Program-made: the position numbers and the translations under genes | Part shown: positions 22,501 through 36,000 of the stretch, in pieces | How the letters are laid out: each line of letters starts with the position of its first letter | How positions within the stretch are numbered: position 1 is the stretch's first letter | The notes under the pieces: model-generated | Databases searched by the model: none | What the model saw: the letters and a program-made list of their open reading frames with translations, nothing else | Told to the model about the DNA's origin: nothing | Assembly (NCBI GenBank): GCA_001692895.1 | Contig: KV748211.1 | Span: forward strand, 62,001 to 126,000 | Length of the DNA: 64,000 nucleotides | From: Cenococcum geophilum 1.58 | Lineage: Eukaryota; Ascomycota; Dothideomycetes; Gloniales; Gloniaceae | Direction: 5' to 3'

Positions 22501-25500
22501 TTTAACTTCTTTCTATCTTGCCTTATTTTATAGCTAATTTGCCTAGATTTCTAGAGGTTAAATATACCGGATTCCCTATTAATTACGTTAGCCGTTTTTA
22601 TTTTTATTTTTGTTCTAAGGCCTCCTATAAGTTAATTAAAAGCTTAGTTTTAGATTTTTATTTCTTTACAAACTTATCTACGCGTATGCTATTAATCTAA
22701 AGAAAATCGTTATTATAGAATTGATTGTATATATCCCAATCTGTATACAAGTTTATTTAGAATGTTCTTCTTTTATCTAGCGAAGTTGGTATTAGTTATA
22801 TAGGTCTCTTAATATAGGAAATGTTATATATTTAGTGGCCATCTAAGTTTTATCTATTTTACACTATATTTATAGGAAATCGTTCCACTTTAATTATCCC
22901 ATTAAAAGGATTTACCTTGCCTCTATTATATGGACGGAATAGCTTAAAAAGTGCTCTATAGTATACTTAGTATCTACTATTTTCATCTATATAATTTAAG
23001 TCCTATACTAATACCAGCAATTCTAAACGGGTAGCCCGCGTTCCCTTTATTCTATCTAGTGCATTCTTATATTTTTATATAAGAACTTAGTCCCTTTATA
23101 AGGCAGTAATCTGCATCTAGACTAGGTTATAGCGTGCCCGTACTTTATATAGTCGATTAAGATTACGGGAGTCTTTACCGCGTCGAATATAGCATATTAT
23201 AAAGTAATAAATACTAATAGGTAAATCTTATACCTAGGCTGCATCCCTTTTAAGGCGCTTAACGTCTAAATTTATTGCTTATATACTATTAACTCGCTTA
23301 TAACATTCCCGTATAAACAAGGCTAGTTTTATAATAAATTTATTAATACCTAGCCTAGTCTAAATTTCGCAGGCTCTGCGCTATAAATTTAGGTTTATTC
23401 CGCATATAGAAAGCATTTAGTTAGTTAACTGGCAGTAATTCTATCTATACGGCTTATCTGTTAGGTTAACTATGCCTAATAATAATATAATGTATAAATC
23501 TTCTATAGTATTAGCTGCTAGTATTAGCTTTATATTTTCCTATAGCTTTATCTCTTATATTACTATAGTATTTATTAATTCCGTATTAAGATAAATTATT
23601 TACTCTTTATACCCTTTACGCTTATTTAATCTTTAATAGAAATTCTTTTAAGAAATATATGCCCTTTCGCTATACTCTGTTATAATTCCTATTAGGGCGC
23701 CAAATATATAAATTATCTCCGGATAGTGGGAAATTGTATAGAGTTTAGGTATATTAAAATTAGGTAGGTTTTTGTCATCAGGTCGGTACGGTAAAAACGC
23801 CTCTTTAGTTTTATCTATTTAATATAATGCAGCTTTAAGATATTTAATCGTATCTTTATTATATAATTTATATTCGGCTAATAATGTAAAGTTAACTATA
23901 GCATAAATAAATAGCATTGCCCCCTTATACCTATATAGTAACGGTACCACAACTAGTACAATCTAATAAAGAAGGGACTTATACATCTTTCTAGTCTATT
24001 AGCTTAACTCTATAAAGTTATTCCACCTAATTATACCCTTAAAGGGTTTAACCTTGGCGAATTATGCGGTTAGAAGATGTTTTACCCTATCCTTAGCAGA
24101 TAATAGGGTTTTTATACCACTTTAATTAGTTATTAAAACCCTCCCTTTTCCTTTCTTAATATTAAGCAGTAGTGCCTAAAGCTAGCTTATTAAATACTTT
24201 ATAACGCCTTTATATAGTTAATATAATAAATTAGGGGCTATTATAGCGTATATATCCGCTATATAATAGGACTAAGTAAAATTTTAAATTAGCCTAATAT
24301 ACTTAGGGTCGCTGCGATCTAGCTATAAGTTTTACTATTATTTAAGTTGCTTAATAGTTAATTTATACGTCCGTCGCGGCTATTTGCCGGATATAGTGCT
24401 TAGTAGGTTACTTTATTTATAAGGCGGTATATAATATATTATATAGTATTGCCCTAATTTTACTCCTATTAATATAATCTACTTTTTATAGTCTGCTATA
24501 AACCTAGTAAGTATAGGGTAATATTGCCGGATAAACCTATCTACGTATCGCATTAGTATACCCCGCCTAGTAGCGCGTTTAAGGGCTAGTTTTTATATTA
24601 ACTTAAATACTTACATACTACTAAGGTAAATACTTACGTTTAAACATAATACTTATTATTTAATAGTATGCATCTAGTTTGTTTATCCGGTTACTTAGTA
24701 AGTCTATAGGTATATAACCTAGCAGAAGCATTACTGGCCTGCTAGCTATACGTTAAGTCTTTAATAGGATATTAAGTATTATAATATAAACCGGATACGC
24801 CTTTTTATCTCCGGATAGTATAGTTAGCTTAGTTTAGTCGCTACTAGGTATTACCATAATAGCCGTCGTACTATTAGGTAATTAATCTTAGATCTTCTAT
24901 TAACGGTTAGCTGTATATGCCTCGTTATATACTTTATTACCTTTTATATTATCTTTAAATAGGAAATAACTGATTAGGAAGGCCACTACGCTAAGTATAT
25001 TACGGTAGTATATCTTTAGGTTTTTGCCATATATATTAAGTTCTATAATTCGCCAGCTCTTATTGCTTATACCTTTAGAAATAGAATATAGTTTTATCTT
25101 AACTTCTTTTGTATTTTAGTATAATATATATCCATCCCTTATATTTTTAATATAGGGGTCTTATAGCCACGCGTTTATTTCTTTTACTAATGTACTATTA
25201 CGTACCTACTAGGCAACTTATGCCTATTCTACAAAGCTTATAAAAGGATAGAATATATTATTATCTTTATTTATTCCATTTACTAGCTGGCTAGGCCTTA
25301 GTAGGTAGTTATAATCTGCAGTAGACTGCTAATTAGAGTTCCCCTCCGGGTAGCTAAGCAGGGTTCCTATATAGCGGCCAGTCACTTTATAATAAGTTTA
25401 GGTATAAAAGATATTTAAGGTAGAGAGGCTTATTACCGTATAACTGCGCGTTTTAGTACTAATTGGTTATTCTACTAGTGCTATATAGCTTAGCTCCTTT

Positions 25501-25643
25501 GCTAATATTAAGCCGGTATTTCCTATAATAGTTAGTAAAATATTTTTAATAGCGGTGTTAGTTGCTATAAGGTCGTGTACCCATTATTCTATAGTAAATT
25601 TGTCGTCTTTATATATATCTGCTTAAGCCTAAATTATAGGGTA

Positions 25644-27477
25644 ACGTGTTCTGCGGGCAAGCTGCCCATACGGGCATCCTGCCCACCTGCCCCACTACCG
25701 AGGGCAAATAATGCGAATTACTCAACCACAAATAATTGTATTTAGTGTAGCTATCTACTAGCTAGTTGCCTGCCGTCTAGGACACGTACGTGCCGTATGT
25801 TCTGTTGATTTGCACATGCTGCACTTGCATAGGGCTCGTTACAGTCGCTCTGCCTCTGCCGCTGCTGCCCCTCCTGCTATACCTTGCTAAGCAGCTTGTG
25901 CATAAGAGGCCCCTTCTGCTCCTAATAGAACACCTCCTCTAGCTATATACGTGCGCTTCTTTGCCCTCTTCCTTTTCTGGCGGTGGTTTTCCATATGTAG
26001 CCTCTCATTTTCAACTGCAAGTAGTATAGCGCTTAACATCGCCATTTCACACCCCTTAACAAGCTGGCTAAGCGCTTACTCTGTTGGACTTGGTGGGCTA
26101 TACGTACGCCGCTTAAGACAGCGCCTTATTAGGGCTGTTTGCTGTTATAATTCAGCAATATTGTGAGGTGTTTCAGCGGTCCAGGATACATTCGATGGTG
26201 GACGAGGTGGTGGTGTCTGATATTCAGTATGTAGCTGCGATAGCACGCGATCGGGGCTGTATGGAACAAGACCAGTAGCTGCAAATCCTGCCTGTATATT
26301 GTTTTGATGCAGCACTATTTGTCTAGCCTGCCTATACAGCGGTAAGAATTCGTGTTTATCTATATAATTAACACCGCGACCCATAAGCTGTTCGACAAGG
26401 TGTCCATAGGCCTGCTTTAGCGGCGAGAAACAGCCTATATCAAGAGGCTGCAGTATATGCGACGAATGCGCTGGCATATAGATAGTAATAATCTTACGAT
26501 CTAAGCAGAATTGATTGAATTCGGCGTTAATATGGCTGCCGTGGCCGTCCAGTATAAGCAGCCGATGCGTGCCAACAGTGCGATCCTTTGTATACTTATG
26601 GAATAGATTTAGCCAGGTAAGGCCAATCTCATTTGTTGTCTAGCCATTCTTACTAACACCAATCAACCAGTCGTGTGGAATAATATCGTTCTCGTACTAA
26701 GCAGCTTAATGCATTACTGCTTCAAAGATAACCAGCGGTGGAATAGCGCCCCCCAATGCATTAATACACTCGATAATTGTAACCCATTCTCGATTACCTG
26801 GCTATACTATTCTAGGCCGGCCAGCCCTATTAGTTCCAGTAACAACCTTTACAGTTGTAATAACGCCCATTTAAAAGCCAGTCTTATTAAAATTCCAGGC
26901 ATCTTTATTAAGAATCCTATATTATATCTTTATATCTTAAACGCGTTTAAACTAGCCCCAGATAAGCACAGGATCCTCGCATTTAGCACGCTGATAATCG
27001 TATTTGCGATTCCATTTAGATTATAGGTCGTCGTGGCGCTTAATAAAGTCGTATACCCATCGCTCACCAACTGGTGGTGAGCTAGGGTGCTGGGTAGCTA
27101 GCAGGCTAGCCATCTGCCGTACGGTCGCGATTCGTGGTGACATACCGCGTTGATCCATTGATAGAATCCACTGCTTAAGGCTCTCTTCTTGTGCTAGTGT
27201 AAGACGGCGATTTGGTGCAATAGAATCGCGTTTTAGTTTAATGCCCTTAACGCGTAGCCGGGCGGTACTCCGGGGCACATCGTACGTAGTAGTAGCGGCT
27301 CTAAAGCTTCGAAATTGGCCTTGCTTGTGGGCTTGAATAGCTAGATCAATTCTGCCCTCTTTGAAAAGGGCTTCTTGCTATTGTGGTGTAGGCATTAAGG
27401 TGGTAGTTAAGCAGCGCGTCGCGTGTATGATGGGGTGGGCAGGATGCCCGCATGGGCAGCTTGCCCGCAGAACACGT
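25644..27477 (-). mobile_element. Fot1/pogo-type DNA transposon with perfect TA duplication
   Basis: This 1834-bp element has inverted repeats of about 45 bp, ACGTGTTCTGCGGGCAAGCT at the left and its complement at the right, with one or two mismatches. It is flanked by TA at 25642-25643 and 27478-27479, the Tc1/mariner/pogo target duplication. It sits inside the 5' part of the Plavaka gene. It is markedly more GC-rich and less mutated than its host element, so it is a later arrival. Size, repeats and duplication match Fot1-like elements. Confidence 0.92.
25722..27395 (-). pseudogene. Pogo-family (DDE_1) transposase, 557 codons, stops but no frameshift
   Basis: A single uninterrupted register of 557 codons runs from ATG 27395 to TGA 25722. 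The N-terminal helix-turn-helix and CENP-B-like DNA-binding region covers about codons 20-125 (VPRSTARLRVKG, LTLAQEESLKQWI, GERWVYDFIKRH). The DDE catalytic domain follows: NFNKTGF, where NFDETGF is usual, then LLILDGHGSHI (second Asp), then HILQPLDIGCFSPLKQAYG (third Asp). Near the C-terminus is a C-x2-C-x4-H-x4-C knuckle, CSMCKSTEHTARTC, a feature of some fungal pogo proteins. About 15 stops, mostly TAG or TAA, plus the changed first catalytic Asp show inactivation by G-to-A/C-to-T change with no indel. It could still be a substrate for an active relative in trans, as its ends are intact. Confidence 0.9.
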
Positions 27478-28089
27478 TAGACATTATCCTATTAGTTAAG
27501 ATAGTCTATACTTATAGCTTTATAATATAGCTTATATCGCGCTAATCTACCTAAGGTAGATATTGTATGCTTACATTTAGGGCACTAGCGATTTATTAAG
27601 CCTATTATAATAATAACAAATGCGGCTCCTTATATTGTTATTAAGATTAGATAGGTATACCTAAAAAGGGCAGTAAATTGTATAACTAATCTAATGGCCG
27701 TAATCTGCTGCTAGCTATCCTAATAACTAACCATAACGCCTTACTTCTTTTAAATTGTAAGTTAAATATACTAAGTAGCATATTATCCTAAGCGCTAATA
27801 GTATATAAAGCAGTATTATATCCTACAGTACCTATTATAATTAATTTATAACCACCAAAACATTTATAAACCTTTAATCCCGCGTCCCTCGCTAACACTA
27901 TATCTACCTAGCATAGTAATAATATAATTAGATAGTATATATACTATAGAGGAGGCATAGTATAAGTCTATTAGTAAAACTCCTAGGAAGGATAAGCGGA
28001 TTATATCCGGGTTTAGTATTAGCAGCGCTCGTTTATATAAGATTAAAGGGGTAGTTAAGGACATTATAAATAAGAGCAATATAATATCT

Positions 28090-28720
28090 ATACGCTTCTA
28101 AGACTAAATAAATTACGCCATTTAAAGTAAGATTATAGCCAAAATCGTTAATTAAATCCTAGAGTCTAGTAACGCTCTAGTTAAATAGACTAAGGAAGTG
28201 GCCTAATATCTTCTTACTCGTACTTAGTTAAATATGCGTAAGAAAGCTAGCTGGGCTAGTGCTAAATCAGGACTTCGGTATAGAGCTACAAATTCTACTA
28301 TAGGGTACCCTTATATAGAGCCTTAAAACGTATATTAATCTCTTTTACCTAAATATGTTAATAAATATAACGTTTAGGGTTTTATAATCTATATATATCG
28401 AGATCTAGAGAATATACCACGGTTTATAATTTATACAGACTTAAGTGCTAGTCTACTTTAAACTAACTTAGTAAAAGGGTGGATAAGTCTTTTAAATTTT
28501 CCTAAATTTCTTAATATTGCCTAGGACGCTAGAGTTAATCTAAAGACGGAGGAGTTATAGGTAGATATACTAATAATTATACTAGTTTAGAATGTGGGAC
28601 TTTTAAAGTATATAATATAATAAACGCTTAAAGCCTCTAAGGATATAATTGTTTTTGTAGTTGCGAATATACGCGGTATATAGTAGTAGTCCTTATAGCC
28701 TTAAATCTAATACTCTTTAG
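28090..28720 (+). pseudogene. Unidentified cargo gene of G
   Basis: About 210 codons of protein-like plus-strand sequence with TAG/TAA stops. Segments include LNMRKKASWASAKSGLRYRA (about 28230-28290), RDLENIPRFIIYTDLSASLL (about 28401-28460), VKGWISLLNFPKFLNIA (about 28471-28521) and LKASKDIIVFVVANIRGI (about 28630-28680). The family is not recognised. It is transcribed away from the Plavaka transposase, whose 5' end is at about 27595, so a shared promoter region at 27600-28090 is possible. It precedes the first helicase unit. Confidence 0.4.
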
Positions 28721-29289
28721 AGTCTTAATTATTCACTAGGAGTCCTACTTAAAAGGGTATATTAAAGCGGTCTTAATTAAGCTAAAACATTGATTTTAGG
28801 CAGGTAAAATATCCTAGGCGTATTAACCCTCGTTCTTAGATTACATATTCTAATATACTTCTAACTCCGCCTATTATACTAGTTATTTATAAAGAATATT
28901 TTTTATAACTAGAGGAAGCATATTTAGCGGCAATTTACTATAGCAAATTGCCCTTTAACGCGTGCGCGTTATATTTCATTAGTAAGAGTATTTACCTTAG
29001 GCTTATCCACTTTACTTTATACTCTTTACCTCTACTACCTTAACCAACTCTTGCACGGCGCCTCTACACAACATTAATTAGTTAATTAATTAGTTTAACC
29101 GCTAATTGCTGCTTTAAGCTACGACTTGCTTCCTAAAACTACGGCAATCTGCCTAGCAGATTAACTCTTATAATTGGTTTATCTTACTTACCTACTTTAG
29201 ACCTGCACCTTTACTAAACACTAACTAGATTCTTCTACTTTTATATAACAACGCTCTACTCCTTCTTTATTCTATCTTAGTATCTTTAT

Positions 29290-32200
29290 ATATTATAATA
29301 AAGGACTCGGATATTATAAAGGGATAGAATATTAATACTTATCGCCTTAAGGAAATTAAGAGATACAATCCTAGATAACACATAAGAGGCCAGGCTTAAA
29401 AAATCCACGTTTTATACTCCAAAGATAAAGTGCCACGCGATTAGTTTATTTAAAAGATTTCTAGCGACTTACCTAAGAAGGAACGTGCTTTAAACAGCTA
29501 GTTTAGATAGGCTATTATTCCTTTTATGTTATCCTAGAGAACTAATACTACTAAACGGCAAAATAATATAAAGTTAGAACCTAGAAGTTAGAGTTAAACC
29601 TAATTTAAACCTATAATAACGCTAGTATATACATTTGCTTCCAAGCCAATCTCTAAATTACACGGTTTTACATCACTAAATAAGCCGTTCTTACTTAAAA
29701 ATATAACCTTTTAGTTTTAAAGAATAAACCTAATTACCTAAAAGCACTGTAGAGCTTTATATAGTCTATAAATTTTAAAAGGCAATATAGAAACTCTAAG
29801 AGTTAAAGAAATTAGTCTCTGGCTATTTTAAGAGGTTATAGCATTAGTAGGTTTTATTTTAGACAAGGATAAAATTACCTAGCTTAACGTGGTTACTAAT
29901 AAAGAGGTTTATATTACCTAGTAAAGGCTATTATAAGCCGTATTTTAGTAGTATATACTATATAACGGGGGCAGAGTGGAATGTATACTTAAGAGTACGG
30001 ATTATAAGTTCCTTTAATAATATTTAGCTATCTATATACTAATAATTGCAGCTAAGCATTTAATTATAAAAGTACCGTACTAATTACTAAATAAGTAGGG
30101 TATAAACCCTCCTAGAATTACCGATACTCTAACCCACCAGTATTCGCGCACTAAGGCCGCACTTAAGAAACGGTAGAAGATTACGCCTAAGCCGATCTAC
30201 AAGCACTTAGATATTAAGTTTATTAATAAAGACAGCGAGAATAAGAGCGATGCTTTACCTATCTTATTAATACGCAGCGGCATTCTAAGTCTACTAAGTC
30301 TAAAGAAACGTAATTATAAAAGGGAGTAACCTACTAGAGGTATTTATGGGTAAACTATAGTAAACCGCGGTAAGCCGCTAGGAATAGCTGTAATAATCCA
30401 ATTATCTAGCCTATAGATAATCCTAATAATAATAGAGCACGGTAAGGGTAATTATAATACTCCCTAGAGCAAAACTACTTTATATTCCTAATTAGCTCAG
30501 ACTCTATATAATAATTTAAACTCTATATCCGTAAAAGCTTTCCTTAGTAAAACTATAGAAACTAATGCGATCTAAGATACCTTAGGTAAAAATGCGCTTA
30601 AGAATAATATAATCTAAGCTAAGGAGATATAGGTTATAATGCCTATTGCGTAAAGGTATAAGTATATAGTTATATAAAGTACATCTTAAATTAGACTAAT
30701 ATTAGCTCTTTTTAGATTTTAAGAGGCCGCTATAACTAAAGCAGGAGGTAAGGTTTAAGTAGTAAATATATAAACGTTCGGCTAAGCTATATAGAGTTCC
30801 TAAAAAGGCCGTCTTAATAAAGAACCTGGTCCTTATTCCTAGTAATAGGGTTTAAATCTAAAGTTTAAATCATTCCTATACTAGCTGTATAGCGTATCTA
30901 AGATATTCCACTAAGAGCGCACGCAACTAAATAGTGGTGTTTTTGCTAATGGTATAGGAATCAAAAAAATCGTAACCGCGTACTTAACTATTATTCTTAG
31001 TTACCACTATACTATAAACCTAGACAAAGTAGCCACTAATTAAGCGGCTAGGAATACGAATTAGTATCTATAGAAGGATAACTAAACTAAAGACGCTAAG
31101 TGTCCTAGCTAGGACAAGATACCTTTTCTATACTTATATATAAATTAAAACGCTATATCTATAATATAAAGACAGTATAGTGCAAATTTAGTTATTATAA
31201 TTCCAAGTATAATTACTAGTTAGAGAGATAATTATATCTTATTATTTAAGGACTTTACGCTTATAATAAAAGAGTAGACGCTACTACGGTTTATAATGTG
31301 CCATAAGACAGAAGATATATCTAAAGGAATAGCGCGACTAAACCCTTAGGAATAGCTTTAAATGGGGACTTTAGGGGACTAGTTAGATCACGATATAATA
31401 AATAATAGTCAGACTTTTATGGGTAAAAAAAAACGCCCTACTTATAGTTCTTTAACGGCCCCCTATAGAAGTATACAGACCATTATAACTACGCTCTTTA
31501 GCAGAATCTTATAGGATAAGTTTTATAATAAAAAAAATTAAGAAACTTATATTAACTAATTCCTTTATTCTTAAAAAAAAAGTGGTACCGCTATACCTAA
31601 GATTCTTTACCTAGGCTATTTCTAGCATAGTAATAGAGAATAGTGTTATAGATATATGCTGGTTTATTATAAGCGCCCTTAAAGATATAGATTGGGCAAC
31701 CGCTTAAGCTAACCTAGTATTTTTAGAAAATATACGTTTGCGGAAGTTAATAAAATAGCTAAACTATAGACCCAATTTTAAAGCAGGGAAGGAGTAACCC
31801 TAAAAGTGCCTTGCAGTTTACGATATATAAAGAATTAGTTAAGGTTAGTGGCCTAATTCCCGTAAATTTTCTTATTCGCCGTAATAGGGATACTATTAAC
31901 TTTAATAACTAAAAACTAAAAGCTGTCCCAGGCGAGCTCTAAATTTAATATATAAAGTATAATTATAAAACTAAAGAACTTAAATTCCTATATAGTATAG
32001 AAGGTGCAATAGTGTTAGAAATAGAAGAGGTATTTTAGCAGAAAATAGTCAAATGGAGAGAAGATGGTTCTCCTACTGGGAAAAAACTAGCACAAATGGC
32101 CAGCAGCTCCTTAAGCAGCTACTTTACGTGCTATAATGCAGTAATAACGCCCGGGTTACTTTTATAGAAGGATAGATTTAATAAGGATCTTCCGGATAAT

Positions 32201-32755
32201 AAAAAAAATAAACGTCTAGTCTAATACTATACCAACGCAGTTAAAAATCCTATTAAAAGTATCTTAGATTAGAATAAGGAGGAAATTCTTTATAACGACG
32301 CGAAGTTTAAGACACTTTTAGCTATCTATAAAGAAATTATAGCAGCACTATATATTAAAGACTATTGTAGCTAAATTTTTATTTATTAGGGCGGTATATA
32401 TACTAGTAAGTAGTAAAACACTCTATCTTTTTACCTCTTAATAATAGCACGCTTAACTAGAACTCTAAGTTAACACTTATTTTAGGCTTTAATTACTAAA
32501 TATAGTAAGGATGCCGTTGTATGCCTCCCTAGAGGAACACTACTAAAGTAAAAAGACTATATAATCTATAACTTATAGAAGTAGCTAAACGGACTATAAA
32601 TTCTCTTATAATTTCTAAAGGCTATTACAGAGGGTGTTACTATTAACGGCTTCCTGTATTAAAAGTGGAATTTTAAATAAGCTTAAGTTTAAGAAGAATG
32701 TAGATATAAATAGGCTTAGAAATTTAAAGAAGCAGCTAATGCAAATGTTATAGAT
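29290..32755 (+). pseudogene. SNF2-like (superfamily 2) helicase relic, copy 1
   Basis: SNF2-family ATPases move along or remodel DNA. In this copy the Walker A block is eroded: GVFANGIGIKKIVTAYLTI (about 30937-30993), against GIGTGK in copy 2. NLDKVAT follows. A motif Ia-like LVIIIPSIIT segment is near 31190, and a motif II region beside TPYL is near 31430. The N-terminal half (about 29300-30700) has no domain I recognise. Compared with copy 2, a segment of about 125 bp is missing near 32645, where copy 2 carries the motif VI-like sequence. Dense TAG/TAA stops make it non-functional. The helicase call relies mostly on copy 2 and on alignment between the copies. Confidence 0.5.
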
Positions 32756-32885
32756 TATAGTAGTGATATATTTTTAATCCTTTTAGCGCGGAATTAGGTA
32801 ATACGCTAGGTAGTTTACTGTAAATTCTTTTTTAGTGGAAGAAGTATAACAGACTATTATTTTTAGAATTAGGTAATAGAATGGG

Positions 32886-33096
32886 TGTTATAGCTTAAAT
32901 AAATGCCTCTAAACCAAAGCTTGAACGAATACTGTATTACAAAGATACTAAGCTAAAGAAAAGGAAAAGGGGTTGCTAGGACCGATGTAAACAAATATAT
33001 AAAGTAAGCCGCTAAGGCGCTAGCTTTAGGCGGGCTAATTATAAGTCGGCAGAATATGGTAGAATTTAGCAGGTAACGTGCGATAGCGCCGTTATA
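32886..33096 (-). repeat. 3' LTR of Gypsy B
   Basis: 211 bp, TGTTATAGC...GTTATA on the plus strand, next to the polypurine-tract complement (TTACCCCCCTCTTT). It is the same family as the LTRs of A. Confidence 0.85.
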
Positions 33097-36000
33097 TTAC
33101 CCCCCTCTTTAAAGAAAGCCTGCCCTTAGGCTTAGTTAGAAATAGGGTAGTACTAGGCTTATAAACATAGGATTATAAAATATAAGATAAGGAGATAAAG
33201 GGGATACGAGTATGTCTAGACTAAGTATAAAGGGCGATTATAGGCTAAGTGGAAGCACTAGGCTAGAAAGAGTAGCCGCTAAAAGTCTTAGCACGGATTT
33301 AACTAATTAGACAACTTTAACCGGTGGTCAAAGTTCCTAGATATTTAATATTTTACGGTACTGGCAGAAAACGGCAGAATATAGCAGAATTTGGCAGATA
33401 GCTGTATTAGGGCTTTAAGGCGTTTTTATCCCTATATTCTTCTAGTAACTTATTATCTTTATTATACTAGCATTCTATCTATTCGTCTAGGTACTTTAGG
33501 GGTTTAGGCGTATTAGAGTATTAGTTATAGAATTCTTTAAGCTTTTAGGGGCAGCCTATAAAGTTCTACATAGGGTACTAGGTTAGGTTAGGATTATAGC
33601 CCTTCTATTAGATACGGTATTTTAGCGTTCCCTATACTATCTTATAGGCCAGTATTTTATTAACCTTTTATTCGCTGTCACCGTTTACTTAAACTAGTAG
33701 GGGAGGCTTATTCTTTTATCTAGGTAATAGGTTGTTTATAGCTTTCTATAACTTATCCGGTAAGAAGATAGGGTAAACCTTAATTAAATCTAGGAGCTTT
33801 ATCTTGTATAAGTTGCCTATCTTCTTAAGAACCTTATACGGTCCTGCTATTTAGTAGTCTAGCTTACGGCTAGGTCGTTCGGTCTTCTAATTCCTTATTA
33901 TAACCTAGACTATATCGCTAGGGGTAAAATCGGGCTCTTGACGGTATTTGTTCGCCTGCTGTTCTATTAACCTTTAAGCTTTTTTTAGGTTCTTATAGGC
34001 TACTATCTAGGCCTCCTCTAATTATTTAGCGTACTATTAGGCCTTAGTATAGGATAGCTTCTCTTATATAGTCTAGGGTTCTTCTAGCCTTTTTTAGTTA
34101 AAGCTTATATGGGGTAAGTATTTTATTTCTAGCTAAATTAGGGCAAACCCTATGGAGTTATGGGGTAAGGTTGCTTGCACGTAGTTTATTAAGGGTAGTA
34201 GTTTAGACTAGTTGTCCTAGAAATAGTTAATAAAGGGCCTAAGCCTCTAGTCTAGGTACTAATTTATAATCTCTGTCTAACCGTCTATCTAGGGGTAATA
34301 AGCTGTAGAAAGCTTTAGCTTAATGCCTAAGATTTAGGTAAACTTATTCTAGAAGGCCGATATAAACTATAGTCTATAATTAGATATAATAGTATCTAGT
34401 AGTCCGTAGATTTGGTAGATATAATAAACATATAGCCAGGCTACCTCTTTAGCATCAATGTTCTTATAACAGGGAATTAAGAACGGGCGTTTACTAAAGC
34501 GGTCGACTATAACTATAACCATATTGTATCCGTTACGGTCCCTAAGTAGTTTATAAAAGTTTATAAAGATATACTACTAAGGGCGCTCTAGTATTAGGAG
34601 TGGCTTAAGTAGTCCTAGGGTCTTATCCTATGGGATTATAGCTCTCTAGCAGTCTTCGCAGTTCTATATATATTAATCGATATCTATAACCATTCTTGGC
34701 TAGTAGTAGCGGCAGTTAATGATTTTACGGGTCTTATTCTTGCTAGGGTGTGCCGTAGAGACTTAGTAATAAGCTTTGCGAATTAGTTCGGTCCGTAAAT
34801 TATCGACGTTAGGGATTATAAGCCGCTCCTAGTATAAAAGCAATCCTTCCTCTATCTTAAAATCGGGGTCTCCTTTCACGGCTTATTCGCGGAGGGCCCT
34901 TAGGGTATTAGTTATGCGGTTTGCAGTTAGGAGGCAGTTAATTAGCCCTATTAGCTTATCTAAGGACTCCTCTATTAGTGTTAGCTTGTTTTGCTAGGAG
35001 TCTAGCTCCTTAAGGATCCGCGGGTCAAGCTGTTTTGGATAGAGGAGGGCGCGCATCTAATATTAGGTCTTTAGCTTATCCTAGGGTCCTATATCTTGTT
35101 CTCTTTGGGTTAGGGCATTAGCCTTAGAGTTTTACTTACTAGAATAATATATAATCGTAAAGAAGAATTAAGAGAGTATTTCGGCCTACTAGGCCTATTA
35201 TTTAGTAAGCTGCTTTATAGTTATAAAGTACTCTAGGGCTTTATAATCTATATATATCTTAATCCGGGAATTTGTACCTTTAAGCTCTGCGCGCTATTAG
35301 GAAAGTAATTAAATAATAGCTAGAATTTCTTTATCGTGTACTTTGTAGTTATACTTAGCTAGGTTTATTATCTTTAAGAAGAAAGCTATAGGGTACTATT
35401 CGCTATCTGGATATAACTATAATAGAATTCCCGCTACGACCCTATTAGAGGCGTCCGTTTCTAGCATTAATTTAAGGTCTAGGTTATAGTAATAAAGGAT
35501 TAGGGAAGAGATAAGCCGATCCTTTATCTCTTTAAAGGCTTTTATACAGCTATTATTAAAGATAAAAGGCGTGTCCTTCCTAGTTAGTTATATGAGAGGT
35601 TTTACTGTAATTCTGTAGTTATAGATAAACCAGTAGTAGAAGTTGCAGAAGCTAAGGAAGGACTAGATTTCTTTTACCATATAAGGGGGCTTCTAGTTAC
35701 GGATTGCCTCTACCTTCTTAGGGTTAACCTTAATTCCTTTTATAGTCACGATAAACCTAAGGTATTTTATACGTTTTACCCCAAACTCGCATTTCTTAAT
35801 ATTAACTTGTAAGCCTATGTTCCGTAGTCTCTCTAGGACCTTTTTAATATAAACTTAATACTTAAGTTCGTTGTCTAAGTATATAAGAATGTCGTCTAGG
35901 TATGCCGTGCAGAATTCGTTAAAGTAATTAAAAAGAACGTCATTTATATACCTTTGGTACGTAGCCGGTCCGTTTATTAGTCTAAAAGGAAGAACTTTAT

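Larger units (their letters stand above)
22790..27595 (-). pseudogene. Plavaka-type transposase relic, split by a pogo element
   Basis: Plavaka transposases are large RNase H-fold DDE enzymes of CACTA-like DNA transposons in fungi. Reading leftwards, an N-terminal CPKCKHTISTLGRLARY block lies at about 27520-27580. After the pogo insertion come a segment with NIYGKNLKIYYRNIL (about 25000-25050) and the diagnostic block TKLTILSGDKKAYPVY, preceded by IPSSD (about 24785-24860). RYVDRFIRQYYPILTRFIAD (about 24497-24560) and GKWPRRTYKL-like sequence (near 24370) follow. DIYAIIAPNLLY and LYKG lie at about 24195-24262, YTISHYPEIIYIFGALIG at about 23690-23745, and a C-terminal LKWNDFL at about 22880. 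Without pogo the gene is about 2.97 kb (about 990 codons), the usual size of the family. Dozens of TAG/TAA stops show it is dead. This is the likely mobiliser of G. Confidence 0.75.

Noticed and set aside
26673-27026. Plus-strand 117-codon open frame inside the pogo element
   Set aside because: Antisense to the pogo transposase; the sense strand carries the DDE domain.
27864-28079. Minus-strand 71-codon hydrophobic open frame
   Set aside because: AT-rich noise next to the plus-strand cargo relic; no conserved motif and no support from neighbours.
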